In this document: positions 53,974-64,000 of the stretch, piece by piece | Numbering within the stretch: position 1 is the stretch's first letter | Layout of the letters: each line of letters begins with the position of its first letter | Assembly: GCA_013368315.1 (NCBI GenBank) | Contig: JAACJM010000057.1 | Span: 351,365 to 415,364 of the forward strand | Direction of reading: 5' to 3' | Source of the DNA: Tetrapyrgos nigripes | Lineage: Eukaryota; Basidiomycota; Agaricomycetes; Agaricales; Campanellaceae | Length of the DNA: 64,000 bases | Made by a program: the position numbers and the translations under genes | The notes under the pieces: model-generated | Databases searched by the model: none | What the model saw: only the letters and a program-made list of their open reading frames with translations | What the model was told of the DNA's origin: nothing

Positions 53974-56900
53974 TTAACGGTAGACAGGGTACGGTATCAC
54001 AGGAGTGGGTCCTACTGGATTATCAAGTTCAGCCCACACCCTAATAGAAGATGGAAAAATGTCAGTCAGCATCTCCTTACTGGACGATAACAGGACCAAC
54101 TCACTTCAGAACTTGCATATCCACCTAAACAAAACACGCAGAAAAGGAGGTCAGAGAGGTACGAAGATGACGCAGGCAAAACACCTACAGCAGACTTGAA
54201 AACCATAAACACATGAGTATCATTGTGCGTGTCGACGTTTTCGCAAGTGTCACATAGATCTACACCACAATAGGCACAGCGGAACCATGCGCCTTGGATG
54301 CAGGTCATGCAACGGTCGCAGACAGCTGAAGGGTGGACAAGTGCCTTGAGGTATTCTAGAAAAAGACGCTGTAATGAGCTTCTTACAATGTTGAGGAATG
54401 ATTTCGCAACGCACCGTTAGGAGGAAGAAAATCGGCTGTTCCAGGAGGAGGTCCTGCGGGAGTTTTATACCTAAAGACGAAATAGTAGTGTTAATCATTG
54501 GCCAGTCAAAGTTGCCTGACTCACAGTTTCGGTAGAAGACCCCGAGACTCCGTAAGAGGTCTATCAAGTGGTCGTGGAAACTTGAAGAATATATGCGTTA
54601 CTTCGTGAAGTTTATATGAGCGTTCTTCACAGCTCGAGCACTGGATAATGTGATGAGATGCAAGGACAAGAGCAGGTTTAGCGTATCTCATACCAAGTTA
54701 TAACTGGCTGGCGAAGAAGGACAACTACCACATTGGAATCGCACTCCTCGTATGGGCTAAATATGGCATTCTTAATATTTACGAACTGTCAAGTAGCACC
54801 CAATGAAAACTCACCTTACTACACCCATTACAAAGTACATTATGCTGATCCTCCGGAATAGACTCCAACGGGTGTGATAACCCGCACCAACAACCGTCCT
54901 CGCATATCCAGAATACTCCGTCTCAGCTTTCGATCCTAGTGGCAAACTTAAACTACTACTAGACATATTGATATTTGCCGGATTTCTCGTCCATAGATGT
55001 ACCGCTCTTCTACTGACGTCTTCAACTTCGGTGTTTTTGAGCGGGAAGGGGATCTGGAGAAGACAATGCCATGAGCAGATTGTTTGAAAAGGGAAAACGT
55101 TCCAAGAATGACCTTGATTAGGATATGAGATGACGTATGACCACCATCGGCAGAGTCTAGGTTCCCGGGTAGTCCAGCAGACTCGCAGTTTGCACAAATA
55201 TCAACGGATTCACAGATGGCGCAGTGGAATCGTGCGCCAACTATGTCGAGAAGACAGCTGGGTACTACAGTCAGAAGCAGCTAGCAACAAGTCGGAGGAA
55301 CACGTACTGTGCACATCTCACTCCTGCGTGTACCATGGCTAGAAAATTGACATTAGTAACGAAGCGTCTGAAGAGAAGAAGAAATTTTCACTAACATTGT
55401 TCGCTGCCAGGGTCTGGTGGTATGTTGGCGAATACGTCTTGATCACGAATAGGTTTCTCGGGCATGACCAAGAAAGCATGAGATGGATGAACATCGTGCA
55501 CTTGACTGTTCAAAATCTGTCAAAAGATTGAAAGACGTAGGTTTATGTGTGCTCACCTATAACATGCTCTGCATAAGTAGTACTTTATACAAGACGTGCA
55601 TTTGTAGGCTTTTCGAAGCGGCGTCGATACACTACATCCAGAGCACGTTGCTGTATCAGACTCTTCTTGCTCTAGAGGAAGAAAAGTAAAGAGGTACATC
55701 AGACATCGGAAGGGAGTAGTAACAGAGTAAATGGACATACCAATATCTGACCAGCCAGTATGGGTCCACATCTTCTCAAGGTAAGCATGTCGAAGTTGAC
55801 CTTTCTGCCTCGGCGCAGCTCTTCTCCACTGAGAAGCTCTCTGAGCATCTTCAGGGGAGGAAGGAGAATGATTCCCTGCTGTAGGAGACGACCCAGGTGC
55901 CAAGCCTGCCTCAATGGCATGATCTACACCAGCAGACTCGATGCATACAGCACAAAGTTCATATCCTCCCGACTTCGCACCGGGAACAGCGAGACTCGAC
56001 CTTGAGCTTCTATTCCCTGGTATAGGTATCGTAGGCAGTGGTTTTGAAGACCTTCCCGAAGCCACAGAGACAGGACCGAATACTGAGTCGGTATCTGCCA
56101 CGCTCCCTACAAAAGTCCTCGATGAGCTCGAGAACGTAGGAGACAAGATTGTCGAATAGGGACGTTGATCAGGGGGGTAAGTGAATGCAGTGTCGGTAGA
56201 GATGGGTAGAACCTTGGCTTTCCCTTTGAAATATGACGAGACAGGTTCCTTCTCCCCGCAACTTGAGCAAACATATCTCATGTTGTCCAGGAGAACACCA
56301 CATTGGGAGCAGTCGGTCAAGATGTCTTGGGGTGGAGGATTGAGTTCGATAAAGGGTAAGAGTTCAGGAGGTATTATTGTATCGATGGAGGGATTAGAAG
56401 GATCGGAATGATGTGTCGTTGCGAGGGATTGCTGGGATCGTTTTTGGCTGACTGCTTTCTGCTGAGCAGCGAGCCAATTCAGTTGTCGGGATGTTGGGCG
56501 TGGTTTACCACCCACACCACCTTGTATACTGGGGTTATTTATGCTGGGGTTATCGTCAAAGTTGGATGCAGAGTCGTGAGTTTGGGATGCACTCGATGAT
56601 CCGGCGGAGTTATACGAGTAGTAGTATCTTCCACGAGTGTCTCGTTGCAAGGCAAGATCACCCAGCTGATCCTCTTCCTCCATTTCAAGACTCAGAGATG
56701 ACTGGTCTCCGAGTGATTCGGAAGGTTCGGGTAATGTCCCCAACTTGGAACGAATAGCTCGTTCATTCTGGTCCTTCAACCAAGCTAAACCTCGATCATC
56801 GTCGGCTACTGGATTGTAGTTGACACTTGATGAGTCATCTTGTAAGGCCTCCAATTTGAGTCGTTCCAAGACAGCAGAAGGATCTTCGGGGTACTGCACA

Positions 56901-57675
56901 GAATGGACTGAACCTGATTGCTGGTGCGCATCGGAAAGATTGGGAGAGAGCGCACCGTTCCTGGAAGGCGTTCCCCGGGAACGGTTATCACTTCTCTGGG
57001 ATCTGGGTCCAGATACTGCGCCATAGGAAGATCCCAATCCTAATCTGCCACCCGATCCTCCAGACCCTGAACCATACGACGACTCTCCGGATAGGTGTGT
57101 TGAATAAGGTGGACGGTTTACTGTGACTGGTTCATTGACCGACAAAGCAGGTGCATCTCTAGAGCTGACAGTGACGGAATCATCGTCTAGGTCTACAGAT
57201 GGTGCGCCGAAAGAGAATGAGTATTGACTTCCGTTTCGGTCTTGGTATTCGTCGAGACTTGCCAGAGAACCGGTATCTGACAAGCTTGGGCCATCGTAAT
57301 CAACGGTGATATGGACTCGTAGGGTTATCTTGCGACTTCCGAAGCTGCGGCCGGAGAGAATGGACGCAGCAGATGACAACGGCGCTTCGTCATTTCCAGC
57401 ATGGAAATATTGGATAGCTTCGGTCAAATCATCGTCTGTGGTAATATCGGTGATTTCTCCGTCGTCATCCTTATAAGCAATAGCGTAGGTGGAAGCGGAA
57501 AGAGAAAAGCATTGTTCGACCTGATAACCTTAAGCGCTAATTGACTGAGATAGCGAGGTCGCGTACCTTATGCTTCAAGATACTATAGGTGCAGTTGCGA
57601 GCGGAGCTAAAGGTAATTCTTTTGTTATACCGGTCGTAAGTGCATTTGACAACAAGAGGTTTATCTGGACGCATC
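53974..57675 (-). CDS. PB1 and multiple ZZ zinc-finger protein, p62/NBR1-like
   Basis: Exon 1 (57567-57675) begins MRPDKPLVVKCTYDRYNKRI, and a 46-nt intron leads to VEQCFSLSASTYAIAYKDDD, then GEITDITTDDDLTEAIQYF. This is a PB1 domain with a basic start and an acidic OPCA patch. A long Ser-rich region of ~300 residues follows. ZZ fingers come next: DCSQCGVLLDNMRYVCSSCG, later YELCAVCIESAG; ATCSGCSVSTPLRKAYKCTSC then IKYYLCRACY; CAHCLLDIVGARFHCAICES; and VCDRCMTCIQGAWFRCAYCG then VDLCDTC. The end is VWAELDNPVGPTPVIPYP. PB1 plus ZZ is the layout of selective-autophagy receptors p62/SQSTM1 and NBR1, but I see no UBA and no certain FW domain. The start at 57675 is the first ATG after an in-frame stop. 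Exon borders in the 3' third are approximate. Confidence 0.82.
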
Positions 57676-57863
57676 AGGTGCTCTGGCCGACTCCTTGTGG
57701 GTTTGGAGACAGGACCGTTGAAAGGCAGCACACTGGCGGGGTACAATTCAAGCTTGGCTTAGTGGAGTCAATAGAAGGTTTGAAGAGTCCGAGAGAGACA
57801 TTTGCGCAGTCGGGAACATTACTAATCTCAAGAGTTCTCAAAGTTTAACCATGTTTCGCACAT

Positions 57864-57881
57864 GTTTTACCGCTCTACCGA
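57864..57881 (+). promoter_or_regulatory. 18-bp element shared by the two acetyltransferase promoters, copy 1
   Basis: GTTTTACCGCTCTACCGA, 56 bp upstream of the first gene's ATG; identical to 59741-59758. Confidence 0.55.
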
Positions 57882-57919
57882 TATCTACTTAATGCTGTCG
57901 CTTTTTACTGACGGCAGCG

Positions 57920-59325
57920 ATGCCAGAAATACGCTCTCCAGGTATGTATCGATCTCTCTTCGAAATCCAGGAGTTGACCGAATTTCCAGGACTGCTTGAA
58001 CGCTTCCATATAGTTCGCCATGCTCTGGGCATAGATTCCTGTGTTCTTTCCGCAGCCAAATACACTCATTCGGAGAATCTTTCCTTCTCTCAGCAAGTTC
58101 TGTTCCCTGCCATCCGCTCGCTCATTACCCAGCATCCAGCGCTTGGCATACGTCTGTCCAAGGACACCATTGCTGATCAGACTCACTTTGTTCGGCTGGA
58201 TTCATTTGACCTCTCAGAAGTCATTCATTACGTGAACCAGAGTTATCAAGAGTTAGAAGAGGTCTTTGAATCCGAGTTTGTGAAGCCCTTTGACACAACT
58301 CGAGATCTACCTCTATGGCGTCTTACGGTCTTGAAGGACAACACGATCGTTTTCGCGTTTCATCACGGCATAGGCGACGGTTTGAGCTCTGTGGCTTTTC
58401 ATCGAACTCTGCTTAGAGTTTTGCGAGAACAAAAGCAAGGTCCAGACTCTTTCGTTGAAAAAGCATTCGTTCCGGAAAATCTCAAGCTTGTGGGGGCTAG
58501 CGACCAGCTTACGGACATTTCACCTTCATGGCTCGAAGTTATCCGTGCCATTCTAGGTCTCTTCATCCCTCCATCCTGGACTTCTGCCTCTCGGGCTTGG
58601 ACTGGCCATGATGTCCCAGCAGAAATACCTTCTTTACAAGCTTACGCCCGTATCGTCCAACTTCCCGCAATGGATGCTCACAGACTCGCAACGCTTTGCA
58701 GGACACACAAAGCGACCATAACCTCCGCTCTTCATTTCATCATAACCTCATCTCTATCTAAAACCCTTCAGAACCCGACATATCGTTCCCTTATCACCAA
58801 CAAAACCACCATCTCATCCGGCATACCAGTTTCTCTCCGACCTCTCACTGGCGCCTCCAAAGACGCAATTTGCGATCACCCTTCTGGTATCAACCTGAAC
58901 TCGCCATAAATCCCCACTTCTCCTGGTCCGACGCGTCTGTCTTAGCTTCTACCCTCCGTACCCAATCCAAGACCTGCAAATCCCAAATTGGTTTACTTAA
59001 ATTCCTTGGTGGTAATTACACCGGCTTCTTCCAAGGGAAATTGGGGAAGAAACGTCAGACAGGAGTAGAGTTGTCGAATTTAGGCCGGTTTGAGCTTGAG
59101 GAAGAGGGAGATGGGACGGGATGGGAGATCCAGGATATAGTGTTTGCTCAGTGTGATGCTGTGGTGGGTGCTGCTATCAAGGTCAACGTTGCATCGGCTC
59201 CTAGTGGGAATATGGCGATTTGTGTTACGTGGGGAGATTCTGCTGTGGATCATGGACTGGTGGATGCGTTTATTGCTGAGATGAGACTTCAAATTTCAGA
59301 GATCTTGAACGGGGCGAAGAACTGA
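57920..59325 (+). pseudogene. Alcohol-acetyltransferase-like gene, copy 1, frameshifted
   Basis: Exon 1 (57920-57941) and exon 2 from 57990 read MPEIRSPGLLERFHIVRHAL, then GIDSCVLSAAKY, and later VFAFHHGIGDGLSSVAFHRT with the HHxxxDG catalytic motif of AATase/condensation-fold acyltransferases. Compared with copy 2, one C is missing at 58904-58905. The frame then ends in TAA at 58907-58909. The downstream frame (INPHFSWSDASVLASTLRTQ to VDAFIAEMRLQISEILNGAK) continues to 59325 without further damage. About 140 of ~470 residues are lost, including the C-terminal SGNMAICVTWGDSAVD region. The rest is undamaged, so the lesion is recent or an assembly error. The family transfers acetyl from acetyl-CoA to alcohols; the substrate here is unknown. 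Confidence 0.82.
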
Positions 59326-59740
59326 TGGGTCGATAAGCTCGAGCTAGCAGGCATTGCATCAATGCATAAAGACAGTATGTCGTAGATTCATACCTTAGAG
59401 ACATAGTAATCGCTAATTCAATCTGTCGACTCCCAAAGCACTTGACCTCACTGATTCATCCTGAGTGAGGATCTATCCGTCGGATACCATCTGCTGGATG
59501 TGGATTGAGGCCAACCTACCAGCCATCCAAGCGGATTGGATCTGAATCCGGTCTGATCCTAGGAGTCCCTAACCTGGATGAAGACTCTTGGAGGTCAAAA
59601 ACAAGACGAGACGTCACGCTTCGTGCCTTAAGAGTTGAGATTCTAATCACGACTCCTCCAGGTCCCTCTGACAGTTACGGGAACTGCTCTGGGAAAATGC
59701 AGGGTCGTTCTATTACGGGGTCGAGGTACTGTGCGTCGCA
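59326..59740. other. Intergenic between the two acetyltransferase copies
   Basis: 415 bp with short imperfect internal similarities (ATCTGCTGGATGTGGATTG, AAGCGGATTGGATCTGAATC) but no gene. The promoter of copy 2 begins at its right end. Confidence 0.4.
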
Positions 59741-59758
59741 GTTTTACCGCTCTACCGA
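59741..59758 (+). promoter_or_regulatory. 18-bp element shared by the two acetyltransferase promoters, copy 2
   Basis: GTTTTACCGCTCTACCGA, 65 bp upstream of the ATG at 59806. A TATATAA box follows at 59768-59774. Confidence 0.55.
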
Positions 59759-59767
59759 GCAGTGGGA

Positions 59768-59774
59768 TATATAA
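59768..59774 (+). promoter_or_regulatory. TATA box of acetyltransferase copy 2
   Basis: TATATAA, 38 bp upstream of the ATG at 59806, ten bases after the shared 18-bp element. Confidence 0.5.
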
Positions 59775-59805
59775 CTACAGATCACTCCAGTTCTGCATAA
59801 TCGCA

Positions 59806-61244
59806 ATGGCTGGACTACGGTCTCCAGGTATGTATGTAACTGGTGTCCAAGCAAGGCAATGAAATCTGACCAAATTTTATCAGGGCTCCTCGAAAGCTAC
59901 CATCTCGTTCGTCATGGTCTGGGCATAGACACTTGTATACTCTCCGCGGCAAAATATGTCCATCCGGATCCAGATAGATATTCCCTCTCTCAACAACTGC
60001 TGTTCCCTGCTCTCCGTTCCATCATCCCCCAGCATCCTATACTCTGCGTACGCGCCTCCGATGAACGCGTTTCTCCTATTCATTTCATACGACTGGATAC
60101 AATCGACCTTTCAGAAATCGTTCGTTACGTGGACCAGTCCTTTCAACACCTCGAGGAGGTTATCGAGTTCGAGTTAGCAAAGCCTTTCGACACAACACGA
60201 GATGTACCTCTCTGGCGTATCACCGTCTTGAACGACAATACCATCATTTTCGCCTACCACCATGGCATAGGGGATGGGATGAGTTCTCTCGCTTTCCATC
60301 GTACTCTGCTTAGAGCCTTGCGAGCACAAAATCAGACGCTGGATTCCTTCATTCAGAAGGTGTTTGTACCAAAGGACATCACGCTGGTTGGCGCCAGCGA
60401 CCAGTTAACAGACGTTTCTCCTTCATGGGCCGAAGTTATCCGTGCCGTCCTAGGTCTCTTCATTCCTCCATCTTGGACCTCTGCTGCAAAGTCCTGGACT
60501 GCCAATGACGTCCCAGCGCAGATACCCCCTCTACAAGCTCACGCTCGTATTATCCAAGTTGCAGCCAGGGACGCCCAGAGACTCCTCGAGGTCTGCAGAA
60601 CACACAATGCCACTATAACCTCCGCGCTTCATTCCTTAATGATCTCATCTCTATCCAATATCCTTCAAAACTCGTCATATCTCCCACTCATCACCAACAA
60701 ATCCACCCTCTCCTCCAGCATCCCAGTCTCCCTCCGATTCCAAACCGGCGTTTCCAAAGACGCTGTATGCAATCATCCCTCGATGATCTTTGTAACCTCG
60801 CCCATCCAACCCCAGTTTTCCTGGTCTGACGCGTCAGCCTTGGCCACTACCCTCCGTACCGAATCAAGAACCTGCAAATCCCAGCTCGGTCTGCTCAGAC
60901 TTCTTTTTGGTGATTACGCAGGCTTTTTCAAAGGGAAACTGGGGAAGAAACGCCAAGCAACGTTTGAGTTGTCGAATATAGGCCGGTTTGAGTTGGATGA
61001 CCATGATAATGACAATGAGCAGAGGGGACCAAGTTGGGAGATACAGGATTTAGTTTTCGCCCAATGCGATGTTGTTGTGAGTGCTGCGATCAAGGTGAAT
61101 GTAGCATCAGCACCTAGTGGGAATATGGCGATTTGTGTCACTTGGGGTGATTGTGCTGTGGACAGTCAATTGGTGGATATGTTTATTGAGAAGCTGAAGC
61201 ATCAGATTTCTGACCTTGTAGAAGGATCCGTTCCAGAGTACTAA
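59806..61244 (+). CDS. Alcohol-acetyltransferase-like protein, copy 2 (intact)
   Basis: Two exons (59806-59827, 59884-61244) give 461 codons, 460 residues. The start MAGLRSPGLLESYHLVRHGL, then GIDTCILSAAKY, and the motif IIFAYHHGIGDGMSSLAFHR (HHxxxDG, general-base His) place it in the AATase family of BAHD-like acyltransferases. Later blocks are PPSWTSAAKSWTANDVPAQI, TITSALHSLMISSLSNILQN, and SGNMAICVTWGDCAVDSQLV. It is a tandem duplicate of the gene at 57920. Intron position and phase are the same, promoter motifs are shared, and the proteins are alike throughout. The probable reaction is O-acetylation of an alcohol using acetyl-CoA, which would make esters. No signal peptide or membrane anchor was seen. 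The next gene is a short-chain dehydrogenase, which could act in the same pathway; that is inference. Confidence 0.87.
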
Positions 61245-61449
61245 CCTGGCTGTAAATACACAGGATATTAGAAAACAGCTATAAAACCTTTTCGCTTGCG
61301 TGAAGGGCCTGTATACCTAGTCCCTCCTCTTCTTCTACGTAAAAATTCTATCATGAGACCGGTTTGTAGGAAACGCAAGAAGGATGAAAAAAGATAATAT
61401 CTATTCCTAGAAGAAGGAGAAGACGACAGAGTAGGACAACAGTAGGAGA

Positions 61450-62750
61450 TTAGATCTTCAAATAATCTTTCACGCTCTCCTTGCTTGAACCGACCAAAGG
61501 TAAGAGTTCTAAAAGCTCAGCCTAGCAGGTAAACTGTATCAATGCCTGGACTTTAGCAAAGAGAAAAGCACATACATGTATCCTATTCTGGAATTCAGCA
61601 CCTTTTGCACTGATCGCAAAATCACTAGGCTCATCAACCTTGGTGTGGTTCACATAGCCTCCTCCCATTTCCTCCTCTGTACCCCCAAGAGCAGCGTACA
61701 CCAGCTGACGACTGCCTGCTTCCGTAGTGCGCTCCAGAGTCATTTCAAGTAAAGAGGTCATCAATTTTCGAGCTCCGGTAAAGCCCGATCTTATTTGGCT
61801 CTGACAGAAGCCTGGGTTCACAGAGTCTACAGTGACTGTGGGTTCAGGAGCCTCTTCTGCAAATCACGGACGAAGAGGACGTTGAGCACTAAAAAGAGAT
61901 GAGCCTTCTCTGCGAAATGAAATGTGTGTGTACATACATTTGGAATCCATGTATTCATCATCCGGGGAACTAGTAGATGTTACAATCAGAATAAAATCAG
62001 ACCAAGGGACATGGATGAGACTGACGCCTTTTTGCTGTACTCTTGGCTTGACAAAGCCTTCAGCGGAGTGGGACTGTTTATCACGGCTTGATTCTTGTGA
62101 ACCGTTGACCAATAGTGCAATTCACTAGTGACGACCACAATTCTAGGCGTAGTGGAATGATCCTGAGCAGTCTTTAGCATGTGAGGTAGGAGACGGTAGG
62201 CAAGCAGGGCCGGTGCGATGAAGTTTGTCTGAAATCTACAAGAGGTTTGTCGGTTGTGTAAGAACAGGAGCACATGAAGTATGACGGCGTGAATACATAC
62301 ACACCCAGCCACCCATCTTTGGTGCGCTCATCCACGTTCATGGGTGAGATGCCTGCGTTCTCAACAAGAATATCCAAACGGCCTCCTTCGTTGTCGAATC
62401 TGTCAGCGAATGTTTTGACAGAGGTAAAGTCATTGAGATCGATGATCCAGAGCTCCATGCGAGAAAAACCCGTGCTTGACTGAATGTCTGAAGAAAGTTG
62501 TCACTACAAGCAGCATCGTCAAGACAAGCGTGGACTCACCGGAGATGGCTGCCTCTCCCTTCTGCTGATTTCGACAGGCTAGGATTAAACGACCTGGGTT
62601 CATGGTCGCAAAGTGCTTGGTAGCCTCGAAGCCCAGGCCTGCACTGGCGCCCGTGACGACGACGGTTTTGCCAGTCAAGTCAGCTTTGACGACGGGAGCG
62701 AGCGGTGTTCGTTGATCTCGAACGAATTTGAAGAAAGTAAAGGGTGCCAT
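61450..62750 (-). pseudogene. Short-chain dehydrogenase/reductase with a one-base frameshift
   Basis: Minus-strand exons 62540-62750, 62301-62487, 62026-62235 and 61938-61969 join in phase. They read MAPFTFFKFVRDQRTPLAPV, the NAD(P) loop VVVTGASAGLGFEATKHFA, then WIIDLNDFTSVKTFADRF and ILVENAGISPMN. FQTNFIAPALLAYRLLPHML, IVVVTSELHYWS with the catalytic Ser, and EYMDSK with the YxxxK pair follow. The next exon reads LLNVLFVRDL, but the continuation EEAPEPTVTVDSVNPGFCQS is one base out of frame, at 61859-61862 (TTGCAG where TTGGCAG would be in frame). The final exons (FAISAKGAEFQNRI, AELLELLPLVGSSKESVKDY) are otherwise fine. This is a retinol-dehydrogenase-like SDR. If the indel is a sequencing error, it is a functional gene of about 320 residues. 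Confidence 0.75.
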
Positions 62751-62948
62751 GATGGATCCTGGACGTTAGACACACGATATATAAGACCCTTGGGAGACCC
62801 CATGTTAGAAGTGTCCTGTTACAAGAACTGTACAACGCGTCCGGGAAAACGGTTAGTACACATATTACTCACTCTGTCCTGACCATATATAGAAATTTCT
62901 TGCCGCATACTAACTGCTTTAAAATCTCTGATTCTTGTATGCCAAGAA

Positions 62949-63053
62949 ATCTCACCCATCAAATTCCACTTTCCTTGACCTGACGCGTTCGTCTTCTACC
63001 CTCCGTACCCAATCGAAACCTTACCTACTCAGACTCCTTTTCAAATTCTTCTG
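62949..63053 (+). pseudogene. Relic of a third alcohol-acetyltransferase copy
   Basis: About 105 bp align with the segment around 58900-59010 of copy 1 and its equivalent in copy 2. Shared blocks are CTC.CCCATCAAAT.CCACTT, then GACGCGT, CTACCCTCCGTACC(C)AATC and CTACTCAGACT(C)CTTTT. It has the CCC run that copy 1 lacks, and several other indels. No flanking homology was recognised, so only a fragment survives. Confidence 0.7.
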
Positions 63054-63265
63054 GTCGTTTCGGGAGAACGGTCATCTGTTGACACCTCCTACATGACTCA
63101 ACGTTAAATACACGGCCCTTGCACCTGCCGAAGTGACGACATCTTCTGGCGGGACAAGAGGTACAAAATAAGTGGTAGTAGCCCGGAATCATCCAGCCAT
63201 AAAAATACACGTTAGAAAATACATAATATGCAAGACGGAGTAGCCACAATTTCACAAGGAGTCCC

Positions 63266-64000
63266 TCAAACCGTCCAATATCCAGATTCCTCCGTCTCCA
63301 TCACCTCTGTCAAGACTTTGGTCAGCTAGACATGACGAATGGCAGAAAAGGTAAACATACACTACTAGATCATGTTCCTGCTTACCCCTGTCTCCAAGAC
63401 TGAAGTATCCAATGTCGCCCTCTGTTTCACAAAGAATTTTTCCATCCTTATTATCGCTGGCCCATAGAGGACGCCACAAACGAACACAGCCTTCATGAGA
63501 TATCAGCGGTTGTATATCCAAGACAGTCAAATGTACATGCCATCCATGCCTCCAGTAATTAGTCCCAGACTATTTGTCAGGGGTGACTGTGTCCACTCGA
63601 CTTGGGTTACACCATAAGAATCATGCCCTGGACTGGCACGAGAACGACCAGAGTGTCTGAAATCATAGAGGAGTCGGTCCAAATATCGGGAGTCATAGAC
63701 GTGGGTTCGGTTATCTCTCCGTGCTACGGCAATGTAGATCCCATCCGGGCTGAAAGCCGCGGTACTCACTTCCAAAGGTAAACCGTGCACCTGCGATGGC
63801 ATCAAGGTCACCGTGTGTGAAGTGCTTCTGGACATTTTGGAATTCTGCGCTTCGTAAAGACGGAGAAAATTTTCCGAAGAGGTGCGTGTCAAGAGAGCAA
63901 GTTTCGAACCTGTATTACAACCGGAAGTCAGCCCAGTCGATACAAAGTACTGTATGCGAGACCTACCTGACTGATCCAGAGCCATGGCATCTCCAGCTTC
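63266..64000 (-). CDS. WD40-repeat protein, C-terminal part (5' end outside the window)
   Basis: The minus-strand frame enters from beyond the right edge (GDAMALDQS), splices to GSKLALLTRTSSENFLRLYE, and continues with WD-like blocks. These are LEVSTAAFSPDGIYIAVARR, NRTHVYDSRYLDRLLYDF and SYGVTQVEWTQ, then LGLITGGMDG/CVRLWRPLWA and GDIGYFSLGDRG, ending in LTEVMETEESGYWTV. The stop is at 63266-63268. Using the GC donor at 63540 (intron 63491-63540) restores the GGMDGCVRLW strand typical of a WD40 blade; the next GT would destroy it. The protein is a beta-propeller scaffold. Without the N-terminus I cannot name it. A 115-residue insertion between blades is Ser/Arg-rich. Confidence is good for the fold, low for function. 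Confidence 0.75.

Overview
The window reads as nuclear DNA of a filamentous basidiomycete, most likely an Agaricomycete. Almost every gene is split by short spliceosomal introns of about 46-70 nt. The conserved housekeeping proteins are clearly fungal, and two families that are expanded in mushrooms are present (DUF6535 membrane proteins and F-box proteins of the Agaricales type). No bacterial operon structure, tRNA, rRNA or CRISPR array was found.

1-37.9 kb is gene-dense and mostly housekeeping. In order it holds: the 5' end of a CDC24-like Rho-GEF (minus); gamma-glutamyl phosphate reductase (PRO2); a NASP/Sim3/Hif1 histone chaperone (minus); an AP180/Yap1801-type clathrin adaptor (minus); a class I alpha-1,2-mannosidase (GH47); an intronless DUF5077/DUF3472-like protein that looks horizontally acquired; a tentative unassigned minus-strand gene; glycerol kinase; phosphoinositide phospholipase C; an F-box/LRR-like protein; a SLY41-like TPT transporter; the very long HEAT-repeat protein Laa1/HEATR5; ribosomal protein S4; the crosslink-repair nuclease PSO2/SNM1 (minus); and a small secreted protein. 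Two of these, AP180 and Laa1, act in clathrin trafficking. Many gene models were checked by splicing, and their exons sum to whole codons.

38.2-53.1 kb is accessory and unstable. It contains a degenerate three-copy repeat, a kinase pseudogene (one nonsense codon and two compensating indels), a DUF6535 gene and an F-box gene. Next comes a 1.9 kb non-autonomous DNA transposon with about 110-bp terminal inverted repeats and a perfect 8-bp target-site duplication. It is followed by a decayed Helitron that has lost its helicase core and ends near a GC-rich palindromic segment.

53.1-64 kb returns to conserved genes: RDS3/PHF5A, with a GC-AG intron, and a PB1 plus multi-ZZ zinc-finger protein resembling the p62/NBR1 autophagy receptors. 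After these lies a small cluster of alcohol-acetyltransferase-like genes (one frameshifted, one intact, one 100-bp relic) around a short-chain dehydrogenase that also carries a one-base frameshift. The window ends in the 3' part of a WD40-repeat gene.
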